Below, piece after piece: positions 22,666 to 31,579 of a stretch of 64,000 nt of DNA; the stretch's first letter is position 1, and each line of letters opens with the position of its first letter. Below the pieces are notes generated by a model. That model was given only the letters and a program-made list of their open reading frames with translations. It was not told the origin of the DNA and made no database searches. The DNA lies in assembly GCF_017313225.1 (NCBI RefSeq), contig NZ_JAFLNE010000001.1, forward strand, positions 1-64,000, given 5' to 3'. A program made the position numbers and the translations under genes. The stretch comes from Allomuricauda sp. CAU 1633 (GTDB lineage Bacteria; Bacteroidota; Bacteroidia; Flavobacteriales; Flavobacteriaceae).

Positions 22666-23010
22666 TCAATAGCTCCATGTTCTGTAACCACCACGAAGGT
22701 CATATACTTCTTGGAAACCCATTTCCACCAACCTTCTTGCTGCTTTTTGACTTCTATTCCCCGATTGGCAATAGAGATAAATGGGCTTTTCTTTCTTCAT
22801 TTTTGAAAAAGCGGACTCAAAGGCAGAGCCTTGAAAAAAGTCAATGTTACTGGCCCCTTTGATATGGCCTGACATGAATTCGGCTCGCGTACGCACATCC
22901 ACCAATTGAACCTTACCCTTTGAAATGGCTTCTTTATACTCCTCCCTATCCAAAATTTTAATGGTATCTGGAAGGCTTTGTTCTTTGAACAAAAAACGTA
23001 GTATCGACAT
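22666..23010 (-). CDS. Rhodanese-like sulfurtransferase
   Basis: 114 residues, one rhodanese domain with VQLVDVRTRAEF, HIKGASNID and the active-site loop CQSGNRS (Cys81), ending in GGYRTW. There is no signal peptide, so it is cytosolic. It transfers sulfane sulfur through a Cys81 persulfide. It has its own FNR-type palindrome (23061-23074) 50 nt upstream. Confidence 0.9.
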   Translation of the reverse strand: MSILRFLFKEQSLPDTIKILDREEYKEAISKGKVQLVDVRTRAEFMSGHIKGASNIDFFQGSAFESAFSKMKKEKPIYLYCQSGNRSQKAARRLVEMGFQEVYDLRGGYRTWSY

Positions 23011-23060
23011 GTATCCTATTTTTATTGGAGTAAAAGTAAATAGGATGTTAGATGTAGTCA

Positions 23061-23074
23061 GTAACGCGAGTTAC
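23061..23074 (-). promoter_or_regulatory. FNR/Crp-type palindrome upstream of the rhodanese gene
   Basis: GTAAC-GCGA-GTTAC, a perfect 5-4-5 dyad 50 nt upstream of the rhodanese start at 23010. Confidence 0.7.
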
Positions 23075-23101
23075 ATAAGAAAAAATAGTTTGGAAAAACG
23101 G

Positions 23102-23482
23102 CTAATCCTTGGAATTCCAATCGTCATATCCGCCTGTGTAATCGTAAATCTGCGTGAATCCTTCGCTCTTTAAAAGTTCTGCAGCACGATTGCTCCTCCC
23201 TCCAATTTTGCAGTACAGATAAACAGGTTTGTCCTTATCCAACGTTTCAATTTGGTTGAGGAAACCTTCATCGTTGATATTGAAATTAACCGCATCATCA
23301 ATATGACCTTGGTTGTATTCCATAGGCGTACGAACATCCACCAATTGCACATCTTTTCCAATGACTTCAGATTGTACAGTGGCCTTATCAATTTTTTTTA
23401 CAAAGGGCTTTTGTTGGGTATGGCATGAAAAGGCCCACAAGAGTGCAAAGCTCATGAGGGCCAATCGTACTATTTTTTGCAT
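23102..23482 (-). CDS. Lipoprotein rhodanese
   Basis: 126 residues with a signal peptide ending LLWAFSC (Cys20), suggesting a periplasmic lipoprotein, then a complete rhodanese domain (VQLVDVRTPMEY, HIDDAVNFN, active loop CKIGGRS with Cys91). It follows the persulfide dioxygenase fusion with only 7 nt between. It would handle sulfane sulfur outside the inner membrane, complementing the cytosolic rhodanese at 22666-23010. Confidence 0.88.
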   Translation of the reverse strand: MQKIVRLALMSFALLWAFSCHTQQKPFVKKIDKATVQSEVIGKDVQLVDVRTPMEYNQGHIDDAVNFNINDEGFLNQIETLDKDKPVYLYCKIGGRSNRAAELLKSEGFTQIYDYTGGYDDWNSKD

Positions 23483-23489
23483 TATCTAT

Positions 23490-24899
23490 TTATTTCAATG
23501 TTGTTGGACATACATAATCGGTCATGGGTATGCCGGCTTCTTTCATGGCACTGAACCCTGAATCCACATCTACCAAGTTATGGATTCCCCTGCTTTTTAG
23601 AATGGACGCGGCGATCATACTTCTGTATCCTCCTGCACAATGGATGTAAAACGTTTCCTTATCCGGAAATTCAGCTAAATGTTCATTTAGAAAATCTAAT
23701 GGGGTTAAATTGGCATCCACAGCATGTTCGGCATTGTATTCGGTTTCTTTCCTGACGTCAAAAACAGGGACTTTTTGCTCCATGAGTTGCTTTAATTCCT
23801 TGGCATGGACACTTTTTACGGTATCGACTTCCTTACCAGCTTTTTTCCAAGCTTCAATGCCTCCTTCCAAGTAACCCAAGGTACCATCAAAACCCACTCG
23901 GGAAAGACGGGTTACGGTTTCTTCCTCACGGCCTTCTGGGGTAACCAAAAGAATGGGTTGTTTTACATCAGCAATCAGCGCTCCCACCCAAGGGGCAAAA
24001 CTTCCATCCAATCCAATAAAAATAGATCTTGGGATATGTCCTTTGCCAAAATCATCCTGATAGCGTACATCCAATACTACGGCTCCGGTCTCATTAGCAG
24101 CCACCTCAAAAGCCTCAGGACTTAAAGCTTGGGTACCGCGTTCCAATATCTCATCGATATCCTCGTAGCCCTCCTTGTTCATTTTTACATTTAGGGGGAA
24201 ATATTGGGGTGGAGGCAGTAAGCCATCAGTCACTTCTTTGATAAATTCTTCCCGGGTCATATCCGCCCGCAGGGCATAATTCATTTTCTTTTGGTTGCCC
24301 AAGGTATCTACGGTTTCCTTCATCATGTTTTTCCCACAGGCGGAACCTGCTCCGTGTGCTGGATAAACGATAACATCATCTGCCAAGGGCATAATTTTGT
24401 TTCGAAGGCTATCAAATAATGTTCCTGCCAATTCCTCTTGAGTCATGTGGGCGGCTTTTTGGGCCAAATCCGGTCTTCCCACATCTCCCAAAAACAGGGT
24501 ATCCCCACTAAAAATAGCATGGTCTTTCCCATTTTCATCCTTCAACAAGAACGTTGAACTTTCCATGGTGTGCCCAGGAGTGTGCAATACTTTTATGGTA
24601 ACCTTTCCTAACTTGAACTCTTGGCCATCCTTCGCAATAATTGCATCAAAAGAGGGTTGGGCAGTAGGCCCATATACAATAGGAGCACCTGTTTCCTTGG
24701 ACAAGGTTAGGTGTCCACTCACAAAGTCTGCATGAAAGTGGGTCTCAAAAATATATTTAATGGTCGCACCATTATCCTCCGCCTTTTTAATGTAGGGATT
24801 TACCTCTCGCAATGGGTCAATGATAGCCACCTCTCCTTCACTTTCTATGTAATAGGCCCCTTGGGCCAAGCATCCTGTATATATCTGTTCTATTTTCAT
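23490..24899 (-). CDS. Persulfide dioxygenase-rhodanese fusion (CstB-like)
   Basis: 469 residues. The N-terminal metallo-beta-lactamase fold has THFHADFVSGH (His54, His56, Asp58), HTPGHT and FSGDTLFLGDVGRPDL, the mononuclear-iron persulfide dioxygenase pattern. Two rhodanese domains follow: the first (about 270-355) lacks the active Cys (VTPEGREE), and the second carries Cys421 in HCAGGYRS. This domain order matches CstB/Blh-type enzymes, which oxidise low-molecular persulfide to sulfite and/or thiosulfate. Its sulfite product would feed the sulfite oxidase. It shares an operon with the lipoprotein rhodanese. Confidence 0.93.
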   Translation of the reverse strand: MKIEQIYTGCLAQGAYYIESEGEVAIIDPLREVNPYIKKAEDNGATIKYIFETHFHADFVSGHLTLSKETGAPIVYGPTAQPSFDAIIAKDGQEFKLGKVTIKVLHTPGHTMESSTFLLKDENGKDHAIFSGDTLFLGDVGRPDLAQKAAHMTQEELAGTLFDSLRNKIMPLADDVIVYPAHGAGSACGKNMMKETVDTLGNQKKMNYALRADMTREEFIKEVTDGLLPPPQYFPLNVKMNKEGYEDIDEILERGTQALSPEAFEVAANETGAVVLDVRYQDDFGKGHIPRSIFIGLDGSFAPWVGALIADVKQPILLVTPEGREEETVTRLSRVGFDGTLGYLEGGIEAWKKAGKEVDTVKSVHAKELKQLMEQKVPVFDVRKETEYNAEHAVDANLTPLDFLNEHLAEFPDKETFYIHCAGGYRSMIAASILKSRGIHNLVDVDSGFSAMKEAGIPMTDYVCPTTLK

Positions 24900-24945
24900 T
24901 GTCTATGGTTTTTCCCAAAAATAACAATCAATTGTCCACTATACT

Positions 24946-24959
24946 GTTACCAAAGTTAC
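24946..24959 (-). promoter_or_regulatory. FNR/Crp-type site upstream of persulfide dioxygenase
   Basis: GTTAC-CAAA-GTTAC, one base from the perfect dyad, 46 nt upstream of the persulfide dioxygenase start. It overlaps the end of the SulP gene. Confidence 0.55.
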
Positions 24960-26707
24960 AAACTCTTGGTTTTGGATTGTAGAGATATCCGTTCTTGTAT
25001 TTCACTTCTTTCCTTTTGATTGGAACAATAGTCCACAGCTTCAAACGTTTGCACAAAAAGGTTTTCCCTTCCAATACAATCAATAAGTCCGCTGTTGTAA
25101 AAAATATCCCTTGTGGGCCCAATGGCTCCGGTAACAATCAATTGTATTCCTTTCTCTTTTAAGTCGTTCACGATACGCTCCAGCATTACTAATGCACTGC
25201 TATCAATGTAATTGATTGCTTCGGCATTGAGAATGACATATTTCAGGGCAGGGCCCTTTTTTTGGATTTGTTTGTAGAGTTCTTTTTTGAAGTAATCTTT
25301 GTTCCCAAAATACAACTGGGCATCAAACCGTATGATAAGTTTGTCGGCATCAACAGTAACTTCTTCAGGAAACCTGCTTACATTTTTGAAATAGTCTGTC
25401 CCTTTAATTCTGCCCAAAACCGCAATATGGGGATTGGAAATCCGATAGACCAACAATAAAAGTGAGAGCAACACACCCAAAAGAATACCTTCAATTAGAC
25501 CGATGGACAAGGTCATTAAGAATGTGGCCACCAATAAAAAGAACTCATCTTTTCTATTTTCCCATAGCATTAATGGATATTTAAAATCAATCAATCCAAA
25601 AACGGATACAATGATGATGGCACCCAAGGCAGCTACAGGCAAATTATGGAACAATGGTGTGAGGAACAACAAGATTCCTGCAATGAGCACGGCACTAAAA
25701 ATCAGCGACATTCCTGTTTTTCCTCCTGTCTGATCGCTGACAGCAGTTCTGGAAAAACTTCCAGACACGGAAAAGGATTGAAAAAATGAGGCTGCTATAT
25801 TGGACATCCCCAAGGCTCGTAGCTCTTGATTGGCATCCAATTCATACTCTGGGTGTTTTTCCTCTACCGTTTTTGCGATGGAAATGGATTCCATAAATCC
25901 AAAAAGTGCCACAGTGATGGCAATAGGAAGCAACTGCCCCAGTCTATCCATTTGGATTTCCGGAACTTGAAATGAGGGAAGTCCAGTGGGAATCTCTCCC
26001 AAAACACGTATCCCCTTGGACTCCAAACCAAAACCGAAAACTGCTAAAATACCTAAGGAAATGACCAATAAAGGGGTTGATATTTTTCTGCTGATTTTGT
26101 TCATACCAAGAATAAAAGTTATGGCCACTACACCAAATATTAGTGTGTAAAAACTGATTTGTCCCAAACTTTCAAAAATATTGCCGACCAGCACATGGAT
26201 TTTACTGGATTGGGCTACATCGGTTCCGAAAATATGTTTTAATTGACCTAACCCTATCAAGATGGCGGCGGCAGAGGTAAACCCACTAATGACCGGTTTG
26301 GACAAAAAATTGACAAAAAATCCCATTTTCAATAACCCCAACAGCAATTGTATGCTTCCAATGAGCAAGGTTAAAAAAAGTACGGTTGCAATGTAACTTT
26401 CAATACCGGTGAGTTGCAACGCCCCCACTCCCGCAGCCACTAACAGCGAATCCATAGCTACGGGCCCTACCGCCAATTGCCTCGAAGTTCCCATCAATGC
26501 ATAGACCACTTGAGGAACCAAGGCAGCGTAAAGTCCATAAATGGGCGGCATCCCCGCAATCATAGCGTAAGCCATTCCTTGAGGTACCAACATGATTCCT
26601 ACCGTTGCACCTGCAATTACATCTCCGTAAAAGTGGGAGCGATTGTAAGTAGTTATCCAAGATAAAAAAGGAAAGAACCGTTTGAGCATGTAATGAACTT
26701 TAGGCAA
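24956..26707 (-). CDS. SulP-family anion permease with STAS domain
   Basis: 583 residues: a 14-segment SulP membrane domain (about 20-420, with GATVGIMLVPQGMAYAMIAG and the VSGSFSRTAVSDQTGGKT region) followed by a cytosolic STAS domain (about 440-560, with NYIDSSALVMLERI). SulP proteins carry sulfate, bicarbonate or similar anions. Placed among sulfite- and sulfate-forming genes, it most likely exports or exchanges sulfate/sulfite (inference). A weak FNR-type site lies 27 nt upstream. Confidence 0.92.
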   Translation of the reverse strand: MPKVHYMLKRFFPFLSWITTYNRSHFYGDVIAGATVGIMLVPQGMAYAMIAGMPPIYGLYAALVPQVVYALMGTSRQLAVGPVAMDSLLVAAGVGALQLTGIESYIATVLFLTLLIGSIQLLLGLLKMGFFVNFLSKPVISGFTSAAAILIGLGQLKHIFGTDVAQSSKIHVLVGNIFESLGQISFYTLIFGVVAITFILGMNKISRKISTPLLVISLGILAVFGFGLESKGIRVLGEIPTGLPSFQVPEIQMDRLGQLLPIAITVALFGFMESISIAKTVEEKHPEYELDANQELRALGMSNIAASFFQSFSVSGSFSRTAVSDQTGGKTGMSLIFSAVLIAGILLFLTPLFHNLPVAALGAIIIVSVFGLIDFKYPLMLWENRKDEFFLLVATFLMTLSIGLIEGILLGVLLSLLLLVYRISNPHIAVLGRIKGTDYFKNVSRFPEEVTVDADKLIIRFDAQLYFGNKDYFKKELYKQIQKKGPALKYVILNAEAINYIDSSALVMLERIVNDLKEKGIQLIVTGAIGPTRDIFYNSGLIDCIGRENLFVQTFEAVDYCSNQKERSEIQERISLQSKTKSL

Positions 26708-26734
26708 AAATATGATGCAAAAAAATGACTTTGG

Positions 26735-26748
26735 GTAACCTAGGGCAC
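26735..26748 (-). promoter_or_regulatory. Weak FNR/Crp-type half palindrome upstream of SulP
   Basis: GTAAC-CTAG-GGCAC has one perfect half and three of five matches in the other. It lies 27 nt upstream of the SulP start and 4 nt from the regulator stop. Suggestive only. Confidence 0.3.
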
Positions 26749-26752
26749 ATAC

Positions 26753-27385
26753 CTACAAATCCAAAACTTGGATATAGCTTCTGTGGAGGGCCACTTTTTT
26801 CATTTTTTCCAACTTCTTCAACAATCTGGAAATCACTACCCGTGAGGTATGCAGATCGTAGGCTATTTCTTGATGCGTATTGCTAATCTTGTTATCATTG
26901 GTAACCTCAACTTTCTTTTTGAGGTATTCCACCAGCCGTTGGTCCAAATTTTTGAACGCAATACTATCAACAGTCTGCAAGAGTTCATTCAAGCGGTTGT
27001 GATAGCTTTCAAAAACATAGTTGCGCCAGCCCCTGTACTTGCCCATCCATTCTTCCATTTTCTGTACTGGCACCATAACGATCACCGCATCGGTCTCGGC
27101 AATGGCCCTAATCTCGCTTTTGGTATGGCCCATACAACAGGCCATGGTAACAGAACAGGTCTCACCTTGCTCCAGATAGTACAGCAACAGTTCATCACCA
27201 TCGTCATCCTCTCGCAAGACTTTGATTGCACCGGAAATCAATAGCGGTATACTCCTAATGTAATTACCTATATCCATTATGATTTCACCAGCAGGTATCT
27301 CCACCAATTTTCCCACCTCATTGATTTCATCGATAAGAGGTTGTTCAAAATACGCGTTGAATGTTTCTAAAAGCGCTTCTTTCAT
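26753..27385 (-). CDS. Crp/Fnr-family regulator with cysteine cluster
   Basis: 210 residues from the ATG at 27383-27385 (MKEALLETFN). A cyclic-nucleotide-binding-like beta-roll (about 15-120) is followed by a dimer helix (about 125-150) and a winged helix-turn-helix (about 165-205, NTHQEIAYDLHTSRVVISRLLKKLE). Within the sensor domain lies ETCSVTMACCMGH, giving Cys77, Cys83 and Cys84. There is no FNR-type N-terminal iron-sulfur Cys set, so thiol or persulfide chemistry at this cluster is a possible signal (inference). It lies at the head of the sulfur genes and is the likely reader of the GTAAC-N4-GTTAC sites. Confidence 0.88.
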   Translation of the reverse strand: MKEALLETFNAYFEQPLIDEINEVGKLVEIPAGEIIMDIGNYIRSIPLLISGAIKVLREDDDGDELLLYYLEQGETCSVTMACCMGHTKSEIRAIAETDAVIVMVPVQKMEEWMGKYRGWRNYVFESYHNRLNELLQTVDSIAFKNLDQRLVEYLKKKVEVTNDNKISNTHQEIAYDLHTSRVVISRLLKKLEKMKKVALHRSYIQVLDL

Positions 27386-27459
27386 AGAATTAAAATACTC
27401 TTCTAAGGTACATATTTTGAAAAAAACATTTCTGAAACTTCTCCTCGATATAAACGAAA

Positions 27460-27484
27460 AAACCCGCATTTGCAATGCGGGTTT
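27460..27484 (-). terminator. Intrinsic terminator after the phosphonate operon
   Basis: AACCCGCATT-TGC-AATGCGGGTT, a 10-bp stem with a 3-nt loop flanked by A- and T-runs. It ends the minus-strand operon whose last gene stops at 27536 and insulates it from the Crp gene. Confidence 0.85.
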
Positions 27485-27535
27485 CGAGCAAACTTACTTA
27501 AACTAAAATACCTGATATAAAATCTGTTAATATTC

Positions 27536-28615
27536 TTATAGTTTCATGGGACTCCCTTTCATCTCCTTTGGAATGGAAAGGCCCATGTATTTTAAAATTG
27601 TTGGGGCAATTTGGTTGGAGTACAATTGCTCTTCTTGTTTCACCTCTCCTTTAGTTTCTACCCCTTTTCCAAAGGTTACAAACCAAACCCCTCCGGCTCC
27701 ATTTATCTGGCTGCCATGGCTTTTCCATGTTTCCAAAGGTTGAGTTCCCCTGCCATGATCGGTTGTGATTAAAAAGACCGTCTGGTCTTTATAAAACTCA
27801 TCTGTCTGGGTAAACTCCCATAATTCTTCAATCATGGCATCGGTGCGATTCGCTGCTTGCAGATAAAAATCATAAAAGCCGCCATGGGCAAAATCATCGG
27901 TCTCGCCGTATGAGATATACACTAGTTTTGGGTGATTCTTTTTCATTTCTTCCAAAACGTAGTTGTGGGTAAATACATCCAAACGAACCGATTCCCAAAT
28001 AACGGGTGCCTGCCGTTGAATATCATTGAGCATTTTTTCCCTTTCGGTAAGGTCATCTCCAGTAGCTTTTTCATATCCAGCATTTACTGGAATCCCAGAG
28101 CGTTCTTCATTGATGATGTAAGGGAACACATCCCAACTTCCAAAGGCGGCCACTTTTCCTTTTCCCTCGGAAGAATTGTTGTACAACTCCAAAATGGTTG
28201 TATTGGGATTTGGCATTTTATCATTGCTGGTAATTCTAGCATCGTCTGCAGACCCACTCAAGATTTCATTATAGCCTGGATACGAAAACCACATAGTGTT
28301 AGTCAGGTCTACTTTGCTACCTAATGCTCTATTTCCATGCAATTGTCCCATCTTAGCCACTTGGTTCCAGAAAAAAGGCATCAATGCCTCCCTTCTTTCA
28401 ATTGGAGTATCTTTCCAAAATGCTTTTTTGAGTGATGCGATATCCTGCACATATTCCCTATTGGTAACCAAAAGAGCATCGGCTCCAGTGAACAATTCCT
28501 GCCAACGGAACCCATCAAGGGTAATCAATATTACTTTGGTATCTTTTGGATTCTGGGCATAGGTCAATCCCATAATGGCCCATCCCATTAGTAGAAATAG
28601 AATGTTGTTTTTCAT
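27536..28615 (-). CDS. Secreted alkaline phosphatase-superfamily phosphodiesterase
   Basis: 359 residues with a signal peptide (ILFLLMGWAIMGLTYAQ). Alkaline-phosphatase-superfamily metal ligands are visible: LITLDGFRW (Asp), SYPGYNEILSG, GETDDFAHGG, TTDHGRG (Asp-His) and SHGSQINGAG. Members include nucleotide pyrophosphatase/phosphodiesterases and phosphonoacetate hydrolases. As the last gene of the SusCD-phosphonate operon it probably hydrolyses a phosphate or phosphonate ester in the periplasm or at the surface; the exact substrate is unknown. Confidence 0.82.
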   Translation of the reverse strand: MKNNILFLLMGWAIMGLTYAQNPKDTKVILITLDGFRWQELFTGADALLVTNREYVQDIASLKKAFWKDTPIERREALMPFFWNQVAKMGQLHGNRALGSKVDLTNTMWFSYPGYNEILSGSADDARITSNDKMPNPNTTILELYNNSSEGKGKVAAFGSWDVFPYIINEERSGIPVNAGYEKATGDDLTEREKMLNDIQRQAPVIWESVRLDVFTHNYVLEEMKKNHPKLVYISYGETDDFAHGGFYDFYLQAANRTDAMIEELWEFTQTDEFYKDQTVFLITTDHGRGTQPLETWKSHGSQINGAGGVWFVTFGKGVETKGEVKQEEQLYSNQIAPTILKYMGLSIPKEMKGSPMKL

Positions 28616-28619
28616 ATTC

Positions 28620-30209
28620 TTATTCGGTTTTAAACGATGCGGTTTCTGACCAATTGCTCCAGTTCAGGTTTTGATCTCGGTAGCGTACCCGCCAGTAGTA
28701 GGTAGTATTTGGTTTTAAGCGTCTTGTTGTTTCATCGGTGAGGTCATCCTCTTTCTGGCGATTTTCTTTGTAGTACCAGTTCTCAAATTGCTTCCAGCTG
28801 TCCAAGGCCAATTTTTCAAAATCTTGGCTTTCTGAAACTTGCCAATGTGATGCAGCATGGAATGCCCCGTTCAACGAACTTGAAAACTCACCTGCTTGCA
28901 ACATCGTAAATTCGGATGTGATTTTCTCTTCATTTATCGGAGTGATGGCTTTGGGGGCATCGGGTTTCTTTTCCAATCTCCATACAGTGATGCTATCGCG
29001 AAGTTCATTCTCGCGCGACTTTTCCATATTCCCACGACTGATTCTTTTGATGGTGAATTTGGGGTCGTTTTGGTTGCCATCAACTTCAACCATTACGAAT
29101 CCATACTCATCTTGGGTTACAGTAAACTCATCATAATCCCTGCCTTCAAACTCTCCCCAATTGTCTATGGCGCCACCCGCCGAAGCCACATTAATCCATA
29201 AATGCTTATGATCTTTGGATTGTCCTCTGGAATAACCGTGGGTGTGCCCAAAGAAATGCACGCTGGGTTTTCCCGTTGTTGTAGAGAACTCCTCCAACAT
29301 CTTTACAACCTTTCCTGTGGATTCTTCCTCTCCGGGAATCCATAATTCTGATTTGTGCGGATGGTGCAATTGGGCAAAAACAAAATCGATGTCCTCATTT
29401 TTTGCCGTTTCTTCCAGTACTTTTTCCAGCCAATGGTATTGTTCGCGCAAATCGCGATAACCCTCATTGGAATTCAACCCAATAACTCGAGTGTTGCCAT
29501 AGTCTTTGTACCACCAATGCTCGGCATAGGCGGGTGTTCCATTTTCAGGAAGGCTAAAATATTTGAAATAGAACACTGAATTTCGTTCATGATTGCCCAA
29601 CACCGGATACACGGGAACTTCTGAAAACAGTTTTTGTGCCGGGTCGAAAAAATGTTCTTTCCATTGGTAGTATTCGCTCCCCGTGGAAACCAAATCCCCA
29701 GGAATCAATACCATAGCCAAATTATCGGGAAGTTTACCTCCGTATTCCTTTTCCAAATACTGCAAAATTCCTTGGTTGACTATTTCATTGAACTTGTTAG
29801 GATGTTGGCTATCGTATTGCATATCACTCATAGCCACCATATTGAAGGATTCCTGATCACTGGCAAAGGGCGGGGTTTTGAATTGGAAAATATCCGATAT
29901 GACCTTTCCCGTTCTTACCCGATAATAGTATTCGGTGAAACGTTTTAAGCCGGTCAGTTCCACTTCATGGATTCTGGAATTCGAGAAATTGATATCATAG
30001 GCAATGCCTTCAGACTTTTCCCCCAATTTATTTGTTGTTCCCCATTCCACAATGCTCTCTTCCCCGGTACTTGTTTCCCACTTGATGGTTATGGAATTGG
30101 GTTCTGCATCTTGTAAGTAGGGTTGCACTAAAATTTCTGTTTCTTTCTGCGCAAACACAAAAGTTGAACAAGCTAGAAAACAGCTAAAAAGTTGGTTGAT
30201 TTTTTTCAT
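28620..30209 (-). CDS. Purple-acid-phosphatase-like metallophosphoesterase
   Basis: 529 residues with a signal peptide. An N-terminal fibronectin-III-like purple acid phosphatase domain (about 22-110, with PNSITIKWETSTGEESIVEWG) precedes a calcineurin-like phosphoesterase domain (about 115-370) with metal ligands MSDMQYD, PGDLVSTG, GNHER, LHHPHKS and FGHTHGYSR. A C-terminal fibronectin-III-like segment follows (YYWRVRYRDQNLNWSNW). It would remove or cleave phosphate or phosphonate esters outside the cytoplasm. The start shares a base with the stop of the PbfA-like gene. Confidence 0.85.
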   Translation of the reverse strand: MKKINQLFSCFLACSTFVFAQKETEILVQPYLQDAEPNSITIKWETSTGEESIVEWGTTNKLGEKSEGIAYDINFSNSRIHEVELTGLKRFTEYYYRVRTGKVISDIFQFKTPPFASDQESFNMVAMSDMQYDSQHPNKFNEIVNQGILQYLEKEYGGKLPDNLAMVLIPGDLVSTGSEYYQWKEHFFDPAQKLFSEVPVYPVLGNHERNSVFYFKYFSLPENGTPAYAEHWWYKDYGNTRVIGLNSNEGYRDLREQYHWLEKVLEETAKNEDIDFVFAQLHHPHKSELWIPGEEESTGKVVKMLEEFSTTTGKPSVHFFGHTHGYSRGQSKDHKHLWINVASAGGAIDNWGEFEGRDYDEFTVTQDEYGFVMVEVDGNQNDPKFTIKRISRGNMEKSRENELRDSITVWRLEKKPDAPKAITPINEEKITSEFTMLQAGEFSSSLNGAFHAASHWQVSESQDFEKLALDSWKQFENWYYKENRQKEDDLTDETTRRLKPNTTYYWRVRYRDQNLNWSNWSETASFKTE

Positions 30210-31579
30210 TAGGCTATAGCATTTGTTTTTAGGAAAGCTTCATTTAATATCTCCAAGGCTTTGTCCAATTCTTCTCGGGTAATTGTCAAAGGAGGCGACA
30301 GCTGCAGCACATTTCCTTTGGAAACTTTAAAACTCAACCCCTGTTTTAGGCATTCGTACATGATTTCTTCAGCTTCGTCCACTGCTTTTTCCTTGGTGGT
30401 TCTATCCGTGACCAGTTCAATGCCCCATAAAAGGCCAATGCCCCGTACATCGCCAATCAAGGAATATTTTCGGTTCAACTTGTAGAGGGCCGCTTTCATG
30501 TAGGCTTCATCCGCTTTTACTTTTTCCAACAAGTTTTCTTCTTCAATAACCTCTAAAACAGTCAATCCGGCCAATGCTCCCAACGGACTTTTTTCATGGG
30601 TGTAATGGCCCAAGGAAATGTGCCCGAACTTGTTATACTCTTCACGGGTTACAATAGCCGCTTGTGGTATGATTCCGCCGCCCAAGCCCTTCCCTAAGCA
30701 AAGAATGTCCGGTTCAATGCCAAACTCTTCAAAGGCGAACATTTTTCCTGTTCGTCCCAAAGCGATGGGAATTTCATCCAAAATCAAAAGGACACCATAT
30801 TTGGTGCACAGTTCCCTAGCTCCTTTCCAAAATTTTGTAGAAGGAATCTGTACATCGGTATTTCGAATGGTCTCCGCTAAAAATGCCCCAACTTGATTGT
30901 CTTTAGACAGCACGTATTCCAAATATTCCAAAGCCTTGTTCTCGTTTCCTTCAAAAATACCACGATAGGTTATGGGAGGCGGAATGCGTTCCACACCGGG
31001 CATCAGAGGCCCCATATGCTCCCGAAACACCGACTCTCCGCCCACACTTATAGCATCGAGCGAAGCCCCATGAAAAGAATCCCAAAAAGAGACTACTTTG
31101 TGTTTTCCCGTAACAGCTCGTGCCAATTTCAGAGCTATTCCGATGGCAGAACTACCATTGGGCGTGAGTAGAATCCTATCTAGACCATTGGGAGTCAACG
31201 AAGCTAGTTTTTCAGCAAATTGAATGGCAACCTCGTTCGTGTATCTTCTTGTGGAAAAAGTCAGTCCTTGCTGAAGTTGTTCTGTTAATCGACTCACCAA
31301 TTTGGGATGCGAAAATCCTATTTGGTGCACATTATTCCCATGAAAATCCAAATATTTTTTTCCTGAAATACTTTGAATATAAGACCCCTCGCAATGCTTC
31401 AGCACATCCAAACAGGGGGTAGACATAGATTGGTGCATAAAGTATTTGGCATCTTTTTCCAGTAGTTCTTTGGTTCGTTCACCTACGTCCTCAATCCACT
31501 CCCCTCTGGCAGAGGTAAGATTGATATCGCCTTCCACAACGTATTCCGTGTTGTGCTCATCTTGATTTGTATGGTCCAT
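30209..31579 (-). CDS. pbfA: Class-III PLP enzyme, PbfA-like (HAEP ammonia-lyase)
   Basis: 456 residues from the ATG at 31577-31579; an ATG at 31615 would extend it by 12 residues but overlaps the upstream gene further. Fold type I class-III aminotransferase with LLILDEIP and the PLP lysine in LGKGLGGG. Patterns such as STPCLDVLKHCEGSYIQ, DFHGNNVHQIGF, TRRYTNE and SFWDSFHGASLDAISVGGE match PbfA, the (R)-1-hydroxy-2-aminoethylphosphonate ammonia-lyase, better than ordinary transaminases (judged from memory). It would give phosphonoacetaldehyde and ammonia in the cytosol. The HAD phosphatase at 40144-40827 supplies the next step. Confidence 0.78.
   Translation of the reverse strand: MDHTNQDEHNTEYVVEGDINLTSARGEWIEDVGERTKELLEKDAKYFMHQSMSTPCLDVLKHCEGSYIQSISGKKYLDFHGNNVHQIGFSHPKLVSRLTEQLQQGLTFSTRRYTNEVAIQFAEKLASLTPNGLDRILLTPNGSSAIGIALKLARAVTGKHKVVSFWDSFHGASLDAISVGGESVFREHMGPLMPGVERIPPPITYRGIFEGNENKALEYLEYVLSKDNQVGAFLAETIRNTDVQIPSTKFWKGARELCTKYGVLLILDEIPIALGRTGKMFAFEEFGIEPDILCLGKGLGGGIIPQAAIVTREEYNKFGHISLGHYTHEKSPLGALAGLTVLEVIEEENLLEKVKADEAYMKAALYKLNRKYSLIGDVRGIGLLWGIELVTDRTTKEKAVDEAEEIMYECLKQGLSFKVSKGNVLQLSPPLTITREELDKALEILNEAFLKTNAIA

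Noticed and set aside
23490-24899. First rhodanese domain of the persulfide dioxygenase as a damaged domain
   Set aside because: Loss of the catalytic Cys in one of two tandem rhodanese domains is common in this architecture; the second domain is intact.
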